Positions 15,377 to 24,712 of a stretch of 64,000 nucleotides of DNA are shown here, piece after piece. The notes beneath the pieces are model-generated. The model was not told the DNA's origin, searched no databases, and saw only the letters and a program-made list of their open reading frames with translations. The DNA is from Streptomyces sp. YIM 121038 (GTDB lineage Bacteria > Actinomycetota > Actinomycetes > Streptomycetales > Streptomycetaceae): contig NZ_CP030771.1 in the NCBI RefSeq assembly GCF_006088715.1, positions 1,922,001 to 1,986,000 of the forward strand. Reading direction: 5' to 3'. Position numbers and translations under genes: made by a program. Within the stretch, counting starts at the first letter, position 1. Every line of letters starts with the position of its first letter.

Positions 15377-16705
15377 TCACTGGTTGCCGCAGGCGGACAT
15401 GTCCGTGGCGTCGAGCCAGGGCAGGTCGTGGCCCATGCGGTCGCGCTTGGTGCGCAGATAGCGCAGGTTGTGCTCGCCCGCGGTGACCGGCATGGGCTCG
15501 CGGGCGATGACCTTCAGGCCGTGGCGGGCGAGCGCCTCGGTCTTGTCGGGGTTGTTGGTGAGGAGGCGCAGGCTGCGCACGCCGAGGTCGTCGAGGATCT
15601 GCGCGCCCGCGCCGTAGTCCCGGGCGTCGGCGGGCAGGCCCAGCTCCAGGTTGGCGTCCAGGGTGTCGCTGCCGCGCTCCTGGAGCTCGTACGCGCGCAG
15701 CTTGGACATCAGGCCGATGCCGCGGCCCTCGTGGCCGCGCAGATAGACCACGACGCCGCGTCCCGCGGTGGCGATGCGCCGCATGGACTCCTGGAGCTGC
15801 GGGCCGCAGTCGCAGCGCAGGGAGTGGAAGACGTCGCCGGTCAGGCACTCGGAGTGGACGCGCACCAGGACGTCCTCGCCGTCCTGGATGTCGCCGTGGA
15901 CGAGCGCCACGTGCTCGACGCCGTCGGCCGTGGAGCGGTAGCCGTACGCGGTGAACTCGCCGAAGGCCGTGGGCAGGTGGACCTCGGCCTCGCGGCGCAC
16001 GGTGGGCTCCGCCGAGCGCCGGTAGTCGATCAGGTCCTCGATGGAGATGATGGTCAGTCCGTGCTTCCGTGCGAAGGGGATCAGCTGGGGCAGGCGCAGC
16101 ATGCGCCCGTCCTCGCCGGCGATCTCGCAGATCGCTCCGGCCGGGCGCAGGCCCGCGAGCCGGGCCAGGTCGATGGCGGCCTCGGTGTGGCCGTTGCGGG
16201 CGAGGACGCCGCCCTCCTTGGCGCGCAGCGGGAAGATGTGGCCGGGGCGGACGAAGTCGTCGGCCTTGGCCTTGCCGCCGGCGAGCATCTGCAGGGTGGT
16301 GGCGCGGTCGGCGGCGGAGATGCCGGTGGTCACGCCGTGCGCGGGACCGGCGTCGACGGTCACGGTGAAGGCCGTGCTCATCGACTCGGTGTTCTCCGTG
16401 ACCATTTGCGGCAGTGCGAGCCGGTCGAGTTCGTCGCCCTCCATGGGGGCGCAGATCAGGCCGCGGCACTCGGTCATCATGAAGGCGACGATCTCGGGGG
16501 TCGCCTTCTCGGCGGCGACGACGAGGTCGCCCTCGTTCTCCCGGTTCTCGTCGTCGACGACCACGACGGGGCGGCCCGCGGCGATGTCCCGGACGGCCAG
16601 CTCGACGGGGTCGAGGCAGAGGTCCTCGGAGTTGTCGGTCGTGTAGTAGAAGGGGTGCACCGGCCCGGCGTCATCGGGGGCGGCGGGAGGCGTGTGGGTG
16701 GTCAT
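15377..16705 (-). CDS. ribBA: Bifunctional DHBP synthase / GTP cyclohydrolase II
   Basis: This 442-residue enzyme makes both branch precursors of riboflavin. The N-terminal RibB part (about 28-228) converts ribulose 5-phosphate to the C4 unit and has the acidic [10 protein letters not shown] loop at 51-60. The C-terminal RibA part (about 232-435) opens GTP and has the zinc ligands Cys287, Cys298 and Cys300 in [17 protein letters not shown] plus the [10 protein letters not shown] motif. The ATG overlaps the ribM stop by 4 bp. It belongs to the FMN-riboswitch operon. Confidence 0.97.
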   Translation of the reverse strand: MTTHTPPAAPDDAGPVHPFYYTTDNSEDLCLDPVELAVRDIAAGRPVVVVDDENRENEGDLVVAAEKATPEIVAFMMTECRGLICAPMEGDELDRLALPQMVTENTESMSTAFTVTVDAGPAHGVTTGISAADRATTLQMLAGGKAKADDFVRPGHIFPLRAKEGGVLARNGHTEAAIDLARLAGLRPAGAICEIAGEDGRMLRLPQLIPFARKHGLTIISIEDLIDYRRSAEPTVRREAEVHLPTAFGEFTAYGYRSTADGVEHVALVHGDIQDGEDVLVRVHSECLTGDVFHSLRCDCGPQLQESMRRIATAGRGVVVYLRGHEGRGIGLMSKLRAYELQERGSDTLDANLELGLPADARDYGAGAQILDDLGVRSLRLLTNNPDKTEALARHGLKVIAREPMPVTAGEHNLRYLRTKRDRMGHDLPWLDATDMSACGNQ

Positions 16706-17370
16706 GCCGGGACTCCTTCGATGACGGGCTGCGGCTGCGGAGCGGCGGTGGCGCGGCGGGAGCGCAGCCACCAGTCGCGCAGGCCCCACAGCACGAGGGC
16801 GAGGTAGACGACGTACACGAGGCCGGAGAAGGCGAGCCCGCTGGAGAACGCGAGCGGCACCCCGACGACGTCGACGAGCAGCCACGCGAACCAGAACTCG
16901 ACCAGGCCGCGCGCCTGGGCGACCATCGCGGCGAGCGTGCCGACGAAGATGTAGGCGTCCGGCCAGGGGTTCCAGGACAGGTCGGGCACGGCGGAGAACA
17001 GCGCGCCGACCGCGAGGGTGCCGACGGCGGTGCCGCCGAGGAGCAGTCCGCGCTCCTTCCAGGTGGCGAAGCGGACGGCGATGGAGCCGTCCTGCGCCTT
17101 CTGGCTGCCGCGGGTCCACTGCCGCCAGCCCCACACCGCGACGCCGATGACCAGGAGCTGCTTGCCGACGCCGCCGGACAGCTGGGCGGAGGCGTAGGCG
17201 GCCACGAGGATCACGCCGGACAGGAACTGGGCGGGCCAGGTCCAGATCGAGCGGCGCCAGCCGAGGGCGAGGGCGATCAGGCCGACGCTGTTGCCGACCA
17301 TGTCGGACCACATGATGTGCTGGCCGACGGCGGTGAAGGCCTCCGCGTTGAGCCAGTCGAAGTGGTTCAT
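16702..17370 (-). CDS. ribM: PnuC-family transporter, probable riboflavin importer
   Basis: This 222-residue integral membrane protein of the PnuC family has about seven predicted helices and the family-type sequences [18 protein letters not shown] and [10 protein letters not shown]. PnuC homologues encoded inside rib operons of Streptomyces and Corynebacterium are riboflavin transporters (RibM), whereas classical PnuC imports nicotinamide riboside. Its position between ribE and ribBA, with 4-bp ATGA overlaps on both sides and a common FMN riboswitch, favours riboflavin. It acts in the plasma membrane as a facilitator. Confidence 0.88.
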   Translation of the reverse strand: MNHFDWLNAEAFTAVGQHIMWSDMVGNSVGLIALALGWRRSIWTWPAQFLSGVILVAAYASAQLSGGVGKQLLVIGVAVWGWRQWTRGSQKAQDGSIAVRFATWKERGLLLGGTAVGTLAVGALFSAVPDLSWNPWPDAYIFVGTLAAMVAQARGLVEFWFAWLLVDVVGVPLAFSSGLAFSGLVYVVYLALVLWGLRDWWLRSRRATAAPQPQPVIEGVPA

Positions 17371-17981
17371 CGCGTGGGCTCCTCACTCTGGGAGCGGGTG
17401 CCGAGCAGGCGCTCCACGTACTTGGCGATGACGTCGACCTCGAGGTTGACGGGGTCGCCGGGCTGCTTGACGCCGAGCGTGGTGAGCGCGAGCGTCGTGG
17501 GGATGAGGCTGACGGTGAAGTAGTCGGGTCCGGCGTCGACGACGGTCAGGCTGACGCCGTCGACGGTGATGGAGCCCTTCTCGACCACGTAACGGGCGAG
17601 GTCCGCGGGCAGGGAGACCTTGACGATCTCCCAGTTCTCGGAGGCCTCGCGGCTCACGACGGTCCCGACGGAGTCGACGTGCCCCTGCACGATGTGGCCG
17701 CCGAGGCGGGCGCCCACGGCGGTGGGGCGCTCCAGGTTGACCTTCGAGCCGGGCACGAGGGCGCCGAGGCTGGAGCGGTTCAGGGTCTCGGCCATCACGT
17801 CGGCGGTGAACTCGTCGCCCTCGTGGTCGACGACGGTGAGACACACGCCGTTGACGGCGATGGAGTCGCCGTGCTTCGCGCCGTCGGTGACGACGGGACC
17901 GCGCAGGCGGAAGCGGGACGCGTCGGCCAGGGTCTCGACGGCGGTGACTTCGCCCAGCTCTTCGACGATTCCGGTGAACAC
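17367..17981 (-). CDS. ribE: Riboflavin synthase (alpha chain)
   Basis: RibE dismutates two lumazine molecules to riboflavin plus the pyrimidinedione. The 204-residue protein starts at a GTG (17979-17981) and begins with the invariant [10 protein letters not shown]. It contains the two tandem lumazine-binding barrels (about 1-96 and 97-200), marked by [13 protein letters not shown] and [13 protein letters not shown]. It is separated from ribD by 2 bp and overlaps ribM by 4 bp. Confidence 0.96.
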   Translation of the reverse strand: MFTGIVEELGEVTAVETLADASRFRLRGPVVTDGAKHGDSIAVNGVCLTVVDHEGDEFTADVMAETLNRSSLGALVPGSKVNLERPTAVGARLGGHIVQGHVDSVGTVVSREASENWEIVKVSLPADLARYVVEKGSITVDGVSLTVVDAGPDYFTVSLIPTTLALTTLGVKQPGDPVNLEVDVIAKYVERLLGTRSQSEEPTR

Positions 17982-17983
17982 GC

Positions 17984-19075
17984 TCAGCGCTCCTTCGGTG
18001 CGGGGGTGGCGGTGATCCGCAGATCGGGTCCGATGCGGACGGCCTCGCTCATGTCGAGCCGCAACGCTTCGGTGACGGTGGTGATTCCGCCGCCGGTGAG
18101 GGCGGCGGGGCCCGCGCCGAGCAGGGCGGGCGCGAGATAGCCGATGACGCGGTCGACGGCGCCCGCGGCGACGAAGGCGCCCGCGAGCGTCGCGCCGCCT
18201 TCGAGCAGGACGGAGCGCACGTCGCGGGCGTGCAGCGCGGCGAGCAGCGCCGTGACGTCCAGGCCGCCCGCGGCGCGCGGCAGGCGCACCGTGTCGGCGC
18301 CGGACGGGTGGCGCGCGGCGTCGGTGTCGTCGGCCATCGCGATCAGGGTGGGGGCCGCGTCGTCCAGGACGCGGGCGCCGGGGCGGACGGCGGTGCCGTG
18401 GGTGTCGACGACGACCCGCAGCGGCTGCCGGGCGCCCTCGATGCCGCGGACGGCGAGGTGCGGGTCGTCGGCGCGCTGGGTGCCCGCGCCGACCACGACG
18501 GCGTCGCACTCGGCGCGCAGCCGGTGCACGTCGGCGCGGGACGCGGCGGAGGTGAGCCAGCGGCTGGTGCCGTCGGCGGCGGCGGTGCGGCCGTCGAGCG
18601 TGGCGGCGTACTTCCAGGTGACGTGGGGGCGGCCGCGGCGCACGGAGGTGAGCCAGGCGGCGTTGGCCGCCTCGCCCTCGGCGGTGAGCAGGCCCGCCTC
18701 GACGTCCACGCCGGCCGCGCGCAGGGTGGCGGCGCCGCCGGTGGCCTGCGGGTTCGGGTCGCCGACGGCGTAGACGACGCGGGTGATCCCGGCGTCGACG
18801 AGGGCCTGGGCGCAGGGGCCGGTGCGGCCGGTGTGGTTACAGGGTTCGAGGGTGACGACCGCGGTGGCGCCGCGGGCCCGGTCGCCTGCCGCGCGCAGGG
18901 CGTGGACCTCGGCGTGCGGTCCGCCCGCGCGCTGGTGGTAGCCCTCGCCGACGGTGCGGCCCGCGGCGTCGATGATGACGCAGCCGACGACCGGGTTGGG
19001 GCTGGTGAAGCCGAGTCCGCGCACGGCGAGTGCGAGCGCGTGCCGCATGGCGGCTGCTTCGGCCTGGGTGGCCAC
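17984..19075 (-). CDS. ribD: Bifunctional pyrimidine deaminase / reductase
   Basis: RibD carries out the deamination and side-chain reduction steps after GTP cyclohydrolase II. The GTG at 19075 is chosen because AGGAGGA precedes it and it gives MATQAEAAAMRHAL. The 363-residue protein has a CDA-like deaminase domain with zinc ligands His54, Cys79 and Cys88 (GPHAEVHAL, EPCNHTGRTGPC). A NADPH-dependent reductase domain follows (about 148-360; TWKYAATLDGRTA, LLEGGATLAGAFV). It is the first gene behind the FMN riboswitch. Confidence 0.95.
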   Translation of the reverse strand: MATQAEAAAMRHALALAVRGLGFTSPNPVVGCVIIDAAGRTVGEGYHQRAGGPHAEVHALRAAGDRARGATAVVTLEPCNHTGRTGPCAQALVDAGITRVVYAVGDPNPQATGGAATLRAAGVDVEAGLLTAEGEAANAAWLTSVRRGRPHVTWKYAATLDGRTAAADGTSRWLTSAASRADVHRLRAECDAVVVGAGTQRADDPHLAVRGIEGARQPLRVVVDTHGTAVRPGARVLDDAAPTLIAMADDTDAARHPSGADTVRLPRAAGGLDVTALLAALHARDVRSVLLEGGATLAGAFVAAGAVDRVIGYLAPALLGAGPAALTGGGITTVTEALRLDMSEAVRIGPDLRITATPAPKER

Positions 19076-19219
19076 CGGGTCCTCCTGCCTCTTCGGGCAC
19101 GGACTCCGGGGCGCGTCGATGACGACGACAACGAACGAGCGGGAACACCGGGAACGCACGGGGCCGTGGACGCCTGAAGAGACCTGTCCCCTGTCGGGAA
19201 CAAGCCACTACGACGGCAC

Positions 19220-19237
19220 GGCACACCAGGGTGTGCC
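19220..19237 (-). terminator. Hairpin just downstream of the FMN riboswitch
   Basis: GGCACACC (19220-19227) and GGTGTGCC (19230-19237) form a perfect inverted repeat. It begins 8 nt after the riboswitch P1 helix and lies about 145 nt before ribD. It may be part of the expression platform, although there is no U-tract after it. Confidence 0.4.
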
Positions 19238-19245
19238 TGCTCGCC

Positions 19246-19372
19246 GCGCACTGCCTCCCATCCGGACTTTCACCGTCGGTCCAGGAGTTTCACCTGGTCA
19301 ACCGGCCACTGGAGGTGACCGGGTCGCGGACTATAACCGCCGGTTCGGAATTACACCGACCCCGGAGTGCGC
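19246..19372 (-). promoter_or_regulatory. FMN riboswitch (RFN element)
   Basis: Read on the minus strand, this has the hallmark RFN blocks in order: GGGGTCGGTGTAATTCCGAA, ACCGGCGGTTATAGTCCGCG, a ligand-proximal GGTGAAACTCCTGGACCGACG and GGTGAAAGTCCGGATGGGAG. P1 is closed by GCGCACT on the 5' side (plus 19366-19372) and AGTGCGC on the 3' side (plus 19246-19252). FMN binding is expected to turn down ribD and the genes after it. The mechanism (termination or occlusion of the ribD ribosome binding site) cannot be settled by eye. Confidence 0.95.
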
Positions 19373-19556
19373 TGCTTTTGGTACGCAGCCAGTGTGCCAC
19401 GCCCGGTAGTGACCGTGCGGGCCGCCTTCTGTGGGCTGGCTCACAGCGGGCGCCGCGGCGCCCGCGATCCGGCCCGGCCGGATCATGTCGCCCCGTTCTG
19501 ACCGGATTCCGCCTGCCGCCGGTCCGGAAATGGCGAAACCCCCTCCGCAACGGGGT

Positions 19557-19598
19557 TGGTCCATACCTATTGACGCTCTGGTCTAGTCCTTTTAACGT
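19557..19598 (+). promoter_or_regulatory. Chitinase promoter with paired 12-bp direct repeats (DasR-type site)
   Basis: A near-ideal promoter is present: -35 TTGACG (19570-19575), 17-bp spacer, -10 TAACGT (19593-19598). Two 12-bp direct repeats flank the -35: TGGTCCATACCT (19557-19568) and TGGTCTAGTCCT (19579-19590), 22 bp apart. This is the arrangement known from Streptomyces chitinase promoters, where the repeats mediate chitin induction and glucose repression. The second copy also matches the core of the DasR-responsive element (consensus centred on TGGTCTAGACCA). Confidence 0.85.
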
Positions 19599-19695
19599 CT
19601 GCGTCACTCTGCGGAAAGGCCCGCCCGGTGTGCGCACATCGTGGGCCGACGTCCCCGTCCGTTGTGCGACACCGAGCCTCCCCAGGAGGAACAAC

Positions 19696-22029
19696 GTGCC
19701 CACCCCCACTCGCGCGAGAACCACGCTCCTGGCCACCGGCGCCGCCGTCGCCGGTCTGCTCCTGAGCACGCTCGCCGCGACGACGTCCCAGGCCGCGGAC
19801 CCCGTGGCCAACGAGTCGTGCAGACCCGACGGCCTCTACAAGACCCCCGGCGTCGACGTCCCCTACTGTTCCGTCTACGACGCCGACGGCCGCGAGAAGA
19901 TGGGCGCCGACCACCAGCGCCGCGTGATCGGCTACTTCACCGGGTGGCGCACCGGCAAGAACGGCGAGCCCGCCTATCTCGCCTCCGACATCCCCTGGAA
20001 CAAGGTCACCCACCTCAACTACGCCTTCGCGCACGTCGACAAGGACAACAAGATCTCCGTCGGCTCCGACGGCGAGAAGAACGCCGCCACCGGCATGACG
20101 TGGCCGGGCGTCGCGGGCGCCGAGATGGACCCCGGGTTCTCCTACAAGGGCCACTTCAACCTCCTGAACAAGTTCAAGAAGAAGCACCCGAACGTCAAGA
20201 CCCTGGTCTCCGTGGGCGGTTGGGCCGAGACCGGCGGCTACTTCGGCGACGACGGCAAGCGCGTGAACTCCGGCGGCTTCTACTCGATGGCCACCAACGC
20301 CGACGGCTCGGTGAACCAGGCGGGCATCAACACCTTCGCCGAGTCGACCGTCGACTTCATCCGGAAGTACGGCTTCAACGGCGTCGACATCGACTACGAG
20401 TACCCGACGACGATGAAGGACGCGGGCAACCCGCTCGACTGGCAGCTCGCCAACGGCCGCCGCGCGGGCCTGGTCAAGGGCTACGCGGTGCTGATGAAGA
20501 CGCTGCGCGAGAAGCTCGACCGCGCCGGGGCCACCGACGGCAGGCACTATCTGCTGACGGTCGCCGCGCCCTCCTCGGGCTATCTGCTGCGCGGCATGGA
20601 GACCTTCCAGGTCCAGAAGTACCTGGACTACGTCAACATCATGTCCTACGACCTGCACGGCGCCTGGAACGAGCACGTCGGTCCGAACGCCTCGCTCTAC
20701 GACGACGGCAAGGACAGCGAGCTGGCCGCGGCGGGCGTGTACGGCAGCCAGCAGTACGGCGGCATCGGCTACCTCAACACCGACTGGGCGTACCACTACT
20801 TCCGCGGCTCGATGCCCGCCGGGCGCATCAACATCGGCCTGCCGTACTACACGCGCGGCTTCAAGAACGTGCAGGGCGGCACGGACGGCCTGTGGGGCAA
20901 GGCGGCCACGACGAACTGCCCGGCCGGCTCCGGGCTCACCAAGTGCGGTGACGGCGCGGTCGGCATCGACAACCTGTGGCACGACAAGGACGACAACGGC
21001 AAGGAGTCCCCGGCCGGGTCGAACCCGATGTGGCACGCCAAGAACCTGGAGAAGGGCGTCGTCGGGGACTACGTGACCAAGTACGGCTTCCCCGCCGACA
21101 CCAAGCTCACCGGCACCTACGCCCGCAAGTACGACGCGAAGCTGGTCGCGCCCTGGCTGTGGAACGCCGACAAGAAGGTGTTCCTGTCCACCGAGGACGA
21201 GCAGTCCGTGAAGGCCAAGGCCGACTACGTGGTCGACAAGGGCATCGGCGGCACGATGGTGTGGGAGCTCGCGGGCGACTACGCGTACAACGCCGCCAAG
21301 GGCCAGTACGAGATCGGCGACACGCTCACCACGACGATGTACGACGCGTTCAAGTCGGCGGCCCCCTACGGCGCGAAGGTCGCGGGCAAGGACCTGCCCG
21401 CCAAGGCCGTGGACATCGGCGTGGAGTTCGGCGACTTCAAGCTCGGCGACTCCAACTACCCGATCACGCCCAAGCTGAAGATCACCAACAACACGAAGAC
21501 GACGCTGCCCGGCGGCACGGAGTTCCAGTTCGACTACTCCACCTCGGCCCCCGCCAACGCCTCCGACCAGTCCGGCTTCGGCACGAAGGTGATCAGCACC
21601 GGCCACACCGGGAACAACGTGGGCGGCCTGAAGGGCGACTTCCACCGCGTCTCGCTGAAGCTGCCCGCCTGGCAGACCCTGGCGCCCGGCGCGTCCGTGG
21701 ACCTGTCGTTCAACTACTACCTGCCGGTGTCGACGCCGTCGAACTGGACCGTGAACATCGGCGGTACGACCTACGCGCTCGCCGGTGACCTGGCGCGCGG
21801 CACGACGGTGGTGGAGCCCGGCACGGGCCCGGGCCCGACGGACCCGCCCGGGCCGACGGACCCGCCCGGCAAGTGCACCCCGCCCGCGTGGAGCGCGACG
21901 TCGGAGTACGGCTCCGGGACCACCGTGTCCCACAAGTCGCACACCTGGAAGGCCAAGTGGTGGACGAAGGGCGAGGAGCCCGGCACCACCGGCCAGTGGG
22001 GCGTCTGGCAGGACCTGGGAGCCTGCTGA
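19696..22029 (+). CDS. Secreted GH18 chitinase with chitin-binding modules
   Basis: This 777-residue secreted enzyme hydrolyses chitin to N,N'-diacetylchitobiose-type products. Translation starts at GTG 19696 behind AGGAGGAACAAC. Residues 1-34 are a signal peptide ending near TSQAADP. The GH18 barrel (about 75-560) contains [14 protein letters not shown] and the catalytic strand [11 protein letters not shown] with proton donor Glu235. A chitin/cellulose-binding beta domain follows (about 570-695; [29 protein letters not shown]). After a Gly-Pro-Thr linker, a C-terminal CBM5/12 module ends the protein (about 727-777; [18 protein letters not shown]). The promoter carries DasR-type repeats. It is divergent from the rib operon and convergent with the ROK regulator. 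Confidence 0.96.
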   Translation: MPTPTRARTTLLATGAAVAGLLLSTLAATTSQAADPVANESCRPDGLYKTPGVDVPYCSVYDADGREKMGADHQRRVIGYFTGWRTGKNGEPAYLASDIPWNKVTHLNYAFAHVDKDNKISVGSDGEKNAATGMTWPGVAGAEMDPGFSYKGHFNLLNKFKKKHPNVKTLVSVGGWAETGGYFGDDGKRVNSGGFYSMATNADGSVNQAGINTFAESTVDFIRKYGFNGVDIDYEYPTTMKDAGNPLDWQLANGRRAGLVKGYAVLMKTLREKLDRAGATDGRHYLLTVAAPSSGYLLRGMETFQVQKYLDYVNIMSYDLHGAWNEHVGPNASLYDDGKDSELAAAGVYGSQQYGGIGYLNTDWAYHYFRGSMPAGRINIGLPYYTRGFKNVQGGTDGLWGKAATTNCPAGSGLTKCGDGAVGIDNLWHDKDDNGKESPAGSNPMWHAKNLEKGVVGDYVTKYGFPADTKLTGTYARKYDAKLVAPWLWNADKKVFLSTEDEQSVKAKADYVVDKGIGGTMVWELAGDYAYNAAKGQYEIGDTLTTTMYDAFKSAAPYGAKVAGKDLPAKAVDIGVEFGDFKLGDSNYPITPKLKITNNTKTTLPGGTEFQFDYSTSAPANASDQSGFGTKVISTGHTGNNVGGLKGDFHRVSLKLPAWQTLAPGASVDLSFNYYLPVSTPSNWTVNIGGTTYALAGDLARGTTVVEPGTGPGPTDPPGPTDPPGKCTPPAWSATSEYGSGTTVSHKSHTWKAKWWTKGEEPGTTGQWGVWQDLGAC

Positions 22030-22039
22030 CGGCCCGACC

Positions 22040-22056
22040 GGGGCACCCGGTGCCCC
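22040..22056. terminator. Small terminator hairpin after the chitinase
   Basis: GGGGCAC (22040-22046) pairs with GTGCCCC (22050-22056) around CCG, just after the chitinase stop. It is the first of three hairpins in this convergent intergenic region. Confidence 0.5.
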
Positions 22057-22066
22057 TCCCCGAAGC

Positions 22067-22107
22067 GCCCGGCGGCGGGAAGAAACGCCCTTGCCCCGCC
22101 GCCGGGC
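22067..22107. terminator. Strong terminator hairpin
   Basis: A perfect 13-bp stem (22067-22079 with 22095-22107) with a 15-nt loop lies between the convergent chitinase and ROK genes. Confidence 0.7.
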
Positions 22108-22115
22108 CACCACCT

Positions 22116-22151
22116 CACCCCGGCCCGCGCGCCTGCCCGCGGGCCGGGGTG
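22116..22151. terminator. Strong terminator hairpin
   Basis: A perfect 14-bp stem (22116-22129 with 22138-22151) with an 8-nt loop lies just beyond the ROK stop. It probably ends the minus-strand transcript and backs up the chitinase terminator. Confidence 0.75.
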
Positions 22152-22158
22152 CCCGGCG

Positions 22159-23331
22159 TCACGCCCCGGTCGTGAACAGCTCGTCCTGCGCGGCGTCCCG
22201 GGCGGTGAGCAGCGCGCCGCGCAGCACCGCGGCGCCGCCCAGGGCGCTCGCCCTGACCTCCGTGCGCAGCGGTGACATCGCCGCCACGCGCCGTGCGACG
22301 CGGTCGGCGAGCGCCGCGCCGCCCGCCCGCCCCAACTCCCCGCCGAGCACCACGCAGCCCGGGTCGAGGACGGCCGCGACGGACGCGGCGCCGATGGCCA
22401 CGCGGTCGGCGAGCGCGGTCAGGAACGCCGCGTGGCCCGTCTCCACGGCGTGCCGCACGAGCGCGGCCGCGGGCAGTTCGCCCGGCTCCGGCTCCGCCTT
22501 CAGACCGTGGTCCGCCGCCAGGTCCGCCACCGCCCCGGACCCGGCGAGCGTGTGGAAGCCGCCGTCGCAGGCCGTCGCCGAGGGCAGCCCGCCGGTGCCG
22601 GGCACCGGCAGGAAGCCGATCTCCCCGGTGCCGCCGGACGCGCCCCTGCGCAGCGCCCCGTCCAGGACGACGGCCGCGCCCGTGCCCGCGCCGAGCCACA
22701 GGAGCACGAAGGTGTCGCGGTCGTGCGCGGCGCCGTCGCGCTGCTCGGCGCGGGCGGCGAGGTTGGTCTCGTTCTCCACCAGGACGCGCGCGGGGAGCCG
22801 CTCCGTCAGGGCCGCCACCAGGCTGCGGTGCCAGGCGGGCAGGCCCGCCGAGTCGCGCAGGTCGCCGGTCGCCGGGTCGATCAGGCCCGGGGCGCCCACG
22901 CCGACGGTGTGCAGCCGGGTGGCCCCGGCCGTGGCCGCGGTGCGCTCGACGAGGGCGACGGCCCGCTCGACGGCGGGCCCGGTGGACGTGCCGTCGTCCA
23001 TGGGGAGCGAGGCCTCGGCGAGCGGGGCGCCGAGCAGATCGGCGACGACGACGGTGACGCTCTCGGTGCGGACGTCGAGCGCGGCCAGCTGGGCGCGGTC
23101 GGCGACGATGCCGTACAGGCGCGCGTTCGGGCCCCGGCGCCGCTCGCCCGCCTCCCCGACGACCGCGATCAGGCCGGAGTCGCGCAGCCGCTCCACGAGG
23201 TCGGCGACGGAGGGCCGGGACAACCCGGTGAGCTGCTTCAGCTGCCCTGCCGTCAAGGGGCCTTCGCTTTGCAGGAGGCGCAGCGCGAGCCGGTCGTTGA
23301 TGGCCCGAGCGGTGCTCGGTGATGCGGGCAT
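22159..23331 (-). CDS. ROK-family transcriptional regulator
   Basis: This 390-residue protein has an N-terminal winged helix (about 8-70; AINDRLALRLLQSEGPLTAGQLKQLTGLSRPSVADLVERL) and a ROK sugar-kinase-like domain (about 80-385). The fold's phosphate-binding turn VGVGAPGLIDPATGDLRDSAGLP and VENETNLAA are clear. The usual ROK zinc motif (CxCGxxGCxE) is not recognisable; the region reads GEIGFLPVPGTGGLPSATACDGGF. The protein therefore probably works as a sugar-responsive repressor without kinase activity. It is divergent from an MFS transporter across 150 bp that contain a palindromic operator candidate, so it likely controls that transporter and itself. Confidence 0.88.
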   Translation of the reverse strand: MPASPSTARAINDRLALRLLQSEGPLTAGQLKQLTGLSRPSVADLVERLRDSGLIAVVGEAGERRRGPNARLYGIVADRAQLAALDVRTESVTVVVADLLGAPLAEASLPMDDGTSTGPAVERAVALVERTAATAGATRLHTVGVGAPGLIDPATGDLRDSAGLPAWHRSLVAALTERLPARVLVENETNLAARAEQRDGAAHDRDTFVLLWLGAGTGAAVVLDGALRRGASGGTGEIGFLPVPGTGGLPSATACDGGFHTLAGSGAVADLAADHGLKAEPEPGELPAAALVRHAVETGHAAFLTALADRVAIGAASVAAVLDPGCVVLGGELGRAGGAALADRVARRVAAMSPLRTEVRASALGGAAVLRGALLTARDAAQDELFTTGA

Positions 23332-23415
23332 GGCCGGATCCTTCCCCAGCGCCCGCGCCGGTCCGCCGGGGCGGCGGCCGCGCTGCGCGCGATATTCGGT
23401 TCCCTGACCCTCTTC

Positions 23416-23438
23416 TATCAGGCAGGGTTCCTGATAGT
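23416..23438. promoter_or_regulatory. Palindromic operator candidate between ROK regulator and MFS transporter
   Basis: CTATCAGG (23416-23423) and CCTGATAG (23431-23438) are perfect inverted half-sites with a 7-bp spacer. They overlap a TAGTTT -10-like hexamer (23436-23441) reading toward the transporter. ROK regulators bind such palindromes in divergent promoters, so this is the likely operator of the adjacent ROK protein. Confidence 0.6.
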
Positions 23439-23481
23439 TTACTGCGGCGGTCCCGGAGGGGACGGTGGAGGGGTGGAGCGG

Positions 23482-24705
23482 ATGAGTGAGGGGCAGGCCC
23501 AAGTGGTGTACAGCAAGAGCCAGTTGAGCCGGGCGCGGCTCGCGGTCGCGGTCATCTTCTGCGTGCACGGCTCGGTCGCCGGGTCGTTCGCGACCCGGGT
23601 GCCGTGGATCCAGGACCACGCGGACGTCAGCGCGGGCATGCTCGGCCTCGCGCTGGCCTTCCCGGCGATCGGCGCGTCCCTCGCGATGCCCCTCGCGGGC
23701 TGGCTGAGCCATCGCTTCGGCGTGCGGACGGCGCTGCGCGCGCTGCTCGCGCTGTGGACGCTCGCGCTCACGCTCCCCGCGCTCGCGCCGAACCTGCCCA
23801 CGCTGTGCGCGGCGCTCTTCGTGTACGGCGCGACGTCGGGCATGGCGGACGTCGCGATGAACGCGCTCGGCGTCGAGATCGAGACCCGCATGGAGAAGTC
23901 CATCATGTCGGGCCTGCACGGCATGTGGAGCGTCGGCGCCCTGATCGGCTCGGCGGGCGGCACGGTCGCGGCGCACCTGGGCGCGGACGCCCGGGTGCAC
24001 CACGCGCTCGCGGCGGCCGTGCTCACCGCGGCCGGTCTGATCGCCTGTCAGGGCGTGCTCGAACTGGGCGCGGCCCCGGACGACGACCCGCCGCCGCGCT
24101 TCGCCCGGCCGCCGAAGTCGGCGCTGCTCATCGGCGCGGTCGGGTTCTGCGCGGTGTTCGCCGAGGGCGCCAGCCTGGACTGGTCGGCGGTGTACCTGAA
24201 GGACGTGCTCGACTCGTCGGCCGGTCTGGCCGCCGCGTGCACGACCGGCTTCACGCTGACGATGGCCATCGCCCGACTCGTGGGCGACAAGGTGGTCGAC
24301 CGGTACGGCTCGGTGCGCACGGTGCGGGTCGGCGGGCTGCTCGCCGCGGTCGGCGGGCTGTGCGTGGTGACGGCGCCGCACGCGGCCCTCGCCATGGCCG
24401 GCTTCGCGCTGATGGGCCTCGGCATCGCCGTCGTCGTGCCGCTGGCCTTCGCCGCGGCCGGGCGCAGCGGCCCCAACCCCAGCCAGGCCATCGCGGGCGT
24501 CGCCACCATCACCTACACCTCCAGCCTGATCGCGCCGTCGGCGATCGGCACGCTCGCCGACGCGACGAGCCTGGTCGCCTCCTTCGCCCTGGTCACCGTG
24601 CTCGCGTGCGGGCTCATGGTGTTCGCCGGGGTGCTGCGCACGGCCGGGCGGGCGCCCGTGCAGACCCCCGCCCCGCAGACCGAGGCGGTGGACCGCAAGG
24701 GCTGA
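23482..24705 (+). CDS. MFS transporter
   Basis: This 407-residue major facilitator has about twelve hydrophobic helices. It shows the loop 2-3 motif GWLSHRFGVRTAL and a second-half counterpart GDKVVDRYGSVRTV. The sequence FATRVPWIQDHADVSAGMLGLALA is of the type found in putative sugar or drug MFS proteins of actinobacteria. The ATG at 23482 has GGAG seven bases upstream; a GTG at 23473 would add three residues. Its divergent pairing with a ROK regulator suggests a carbohydrate-related substrate, but the direction and substrate are not shown by sequence. Confidence 0.85.
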   Translation: MSEGQAQVVYSKSQLSRARLAVAVIFCVHGSVAGSFATRVPWIQDHADVSAGMLGLALAFPAIGASLAMPLAGWLSHRFGVRTALRALLALWTLALTLPALAPNLPTLCAALFVYGATSGMADVAMNALGVEIETRMEKSIMSGLHGMWSVGALIGSAGGTVAAHLGADARVHHALAAAVLTAAGLIACQGVLELGAAPDDDPPPRFARPPKSALLIGAVGFCAVFAEGASLDWSAVYLKDVLDSSAGLAAACTTGFTLTMAIARLVGDKVVDRYGSVRTVRVGGLLAAVGGLCVVTAPHAALAMAGFALMGLGIAVVVPLAFAAAGRSGPNPSQAIAGVATITYTSSLIAPSAIGTLADATSLVASFALVTVLACGLMVFAGVLRTAGRAPVQTPAPQTEAVDRKG

Positions 24706-24712
24706 GGCGCCC

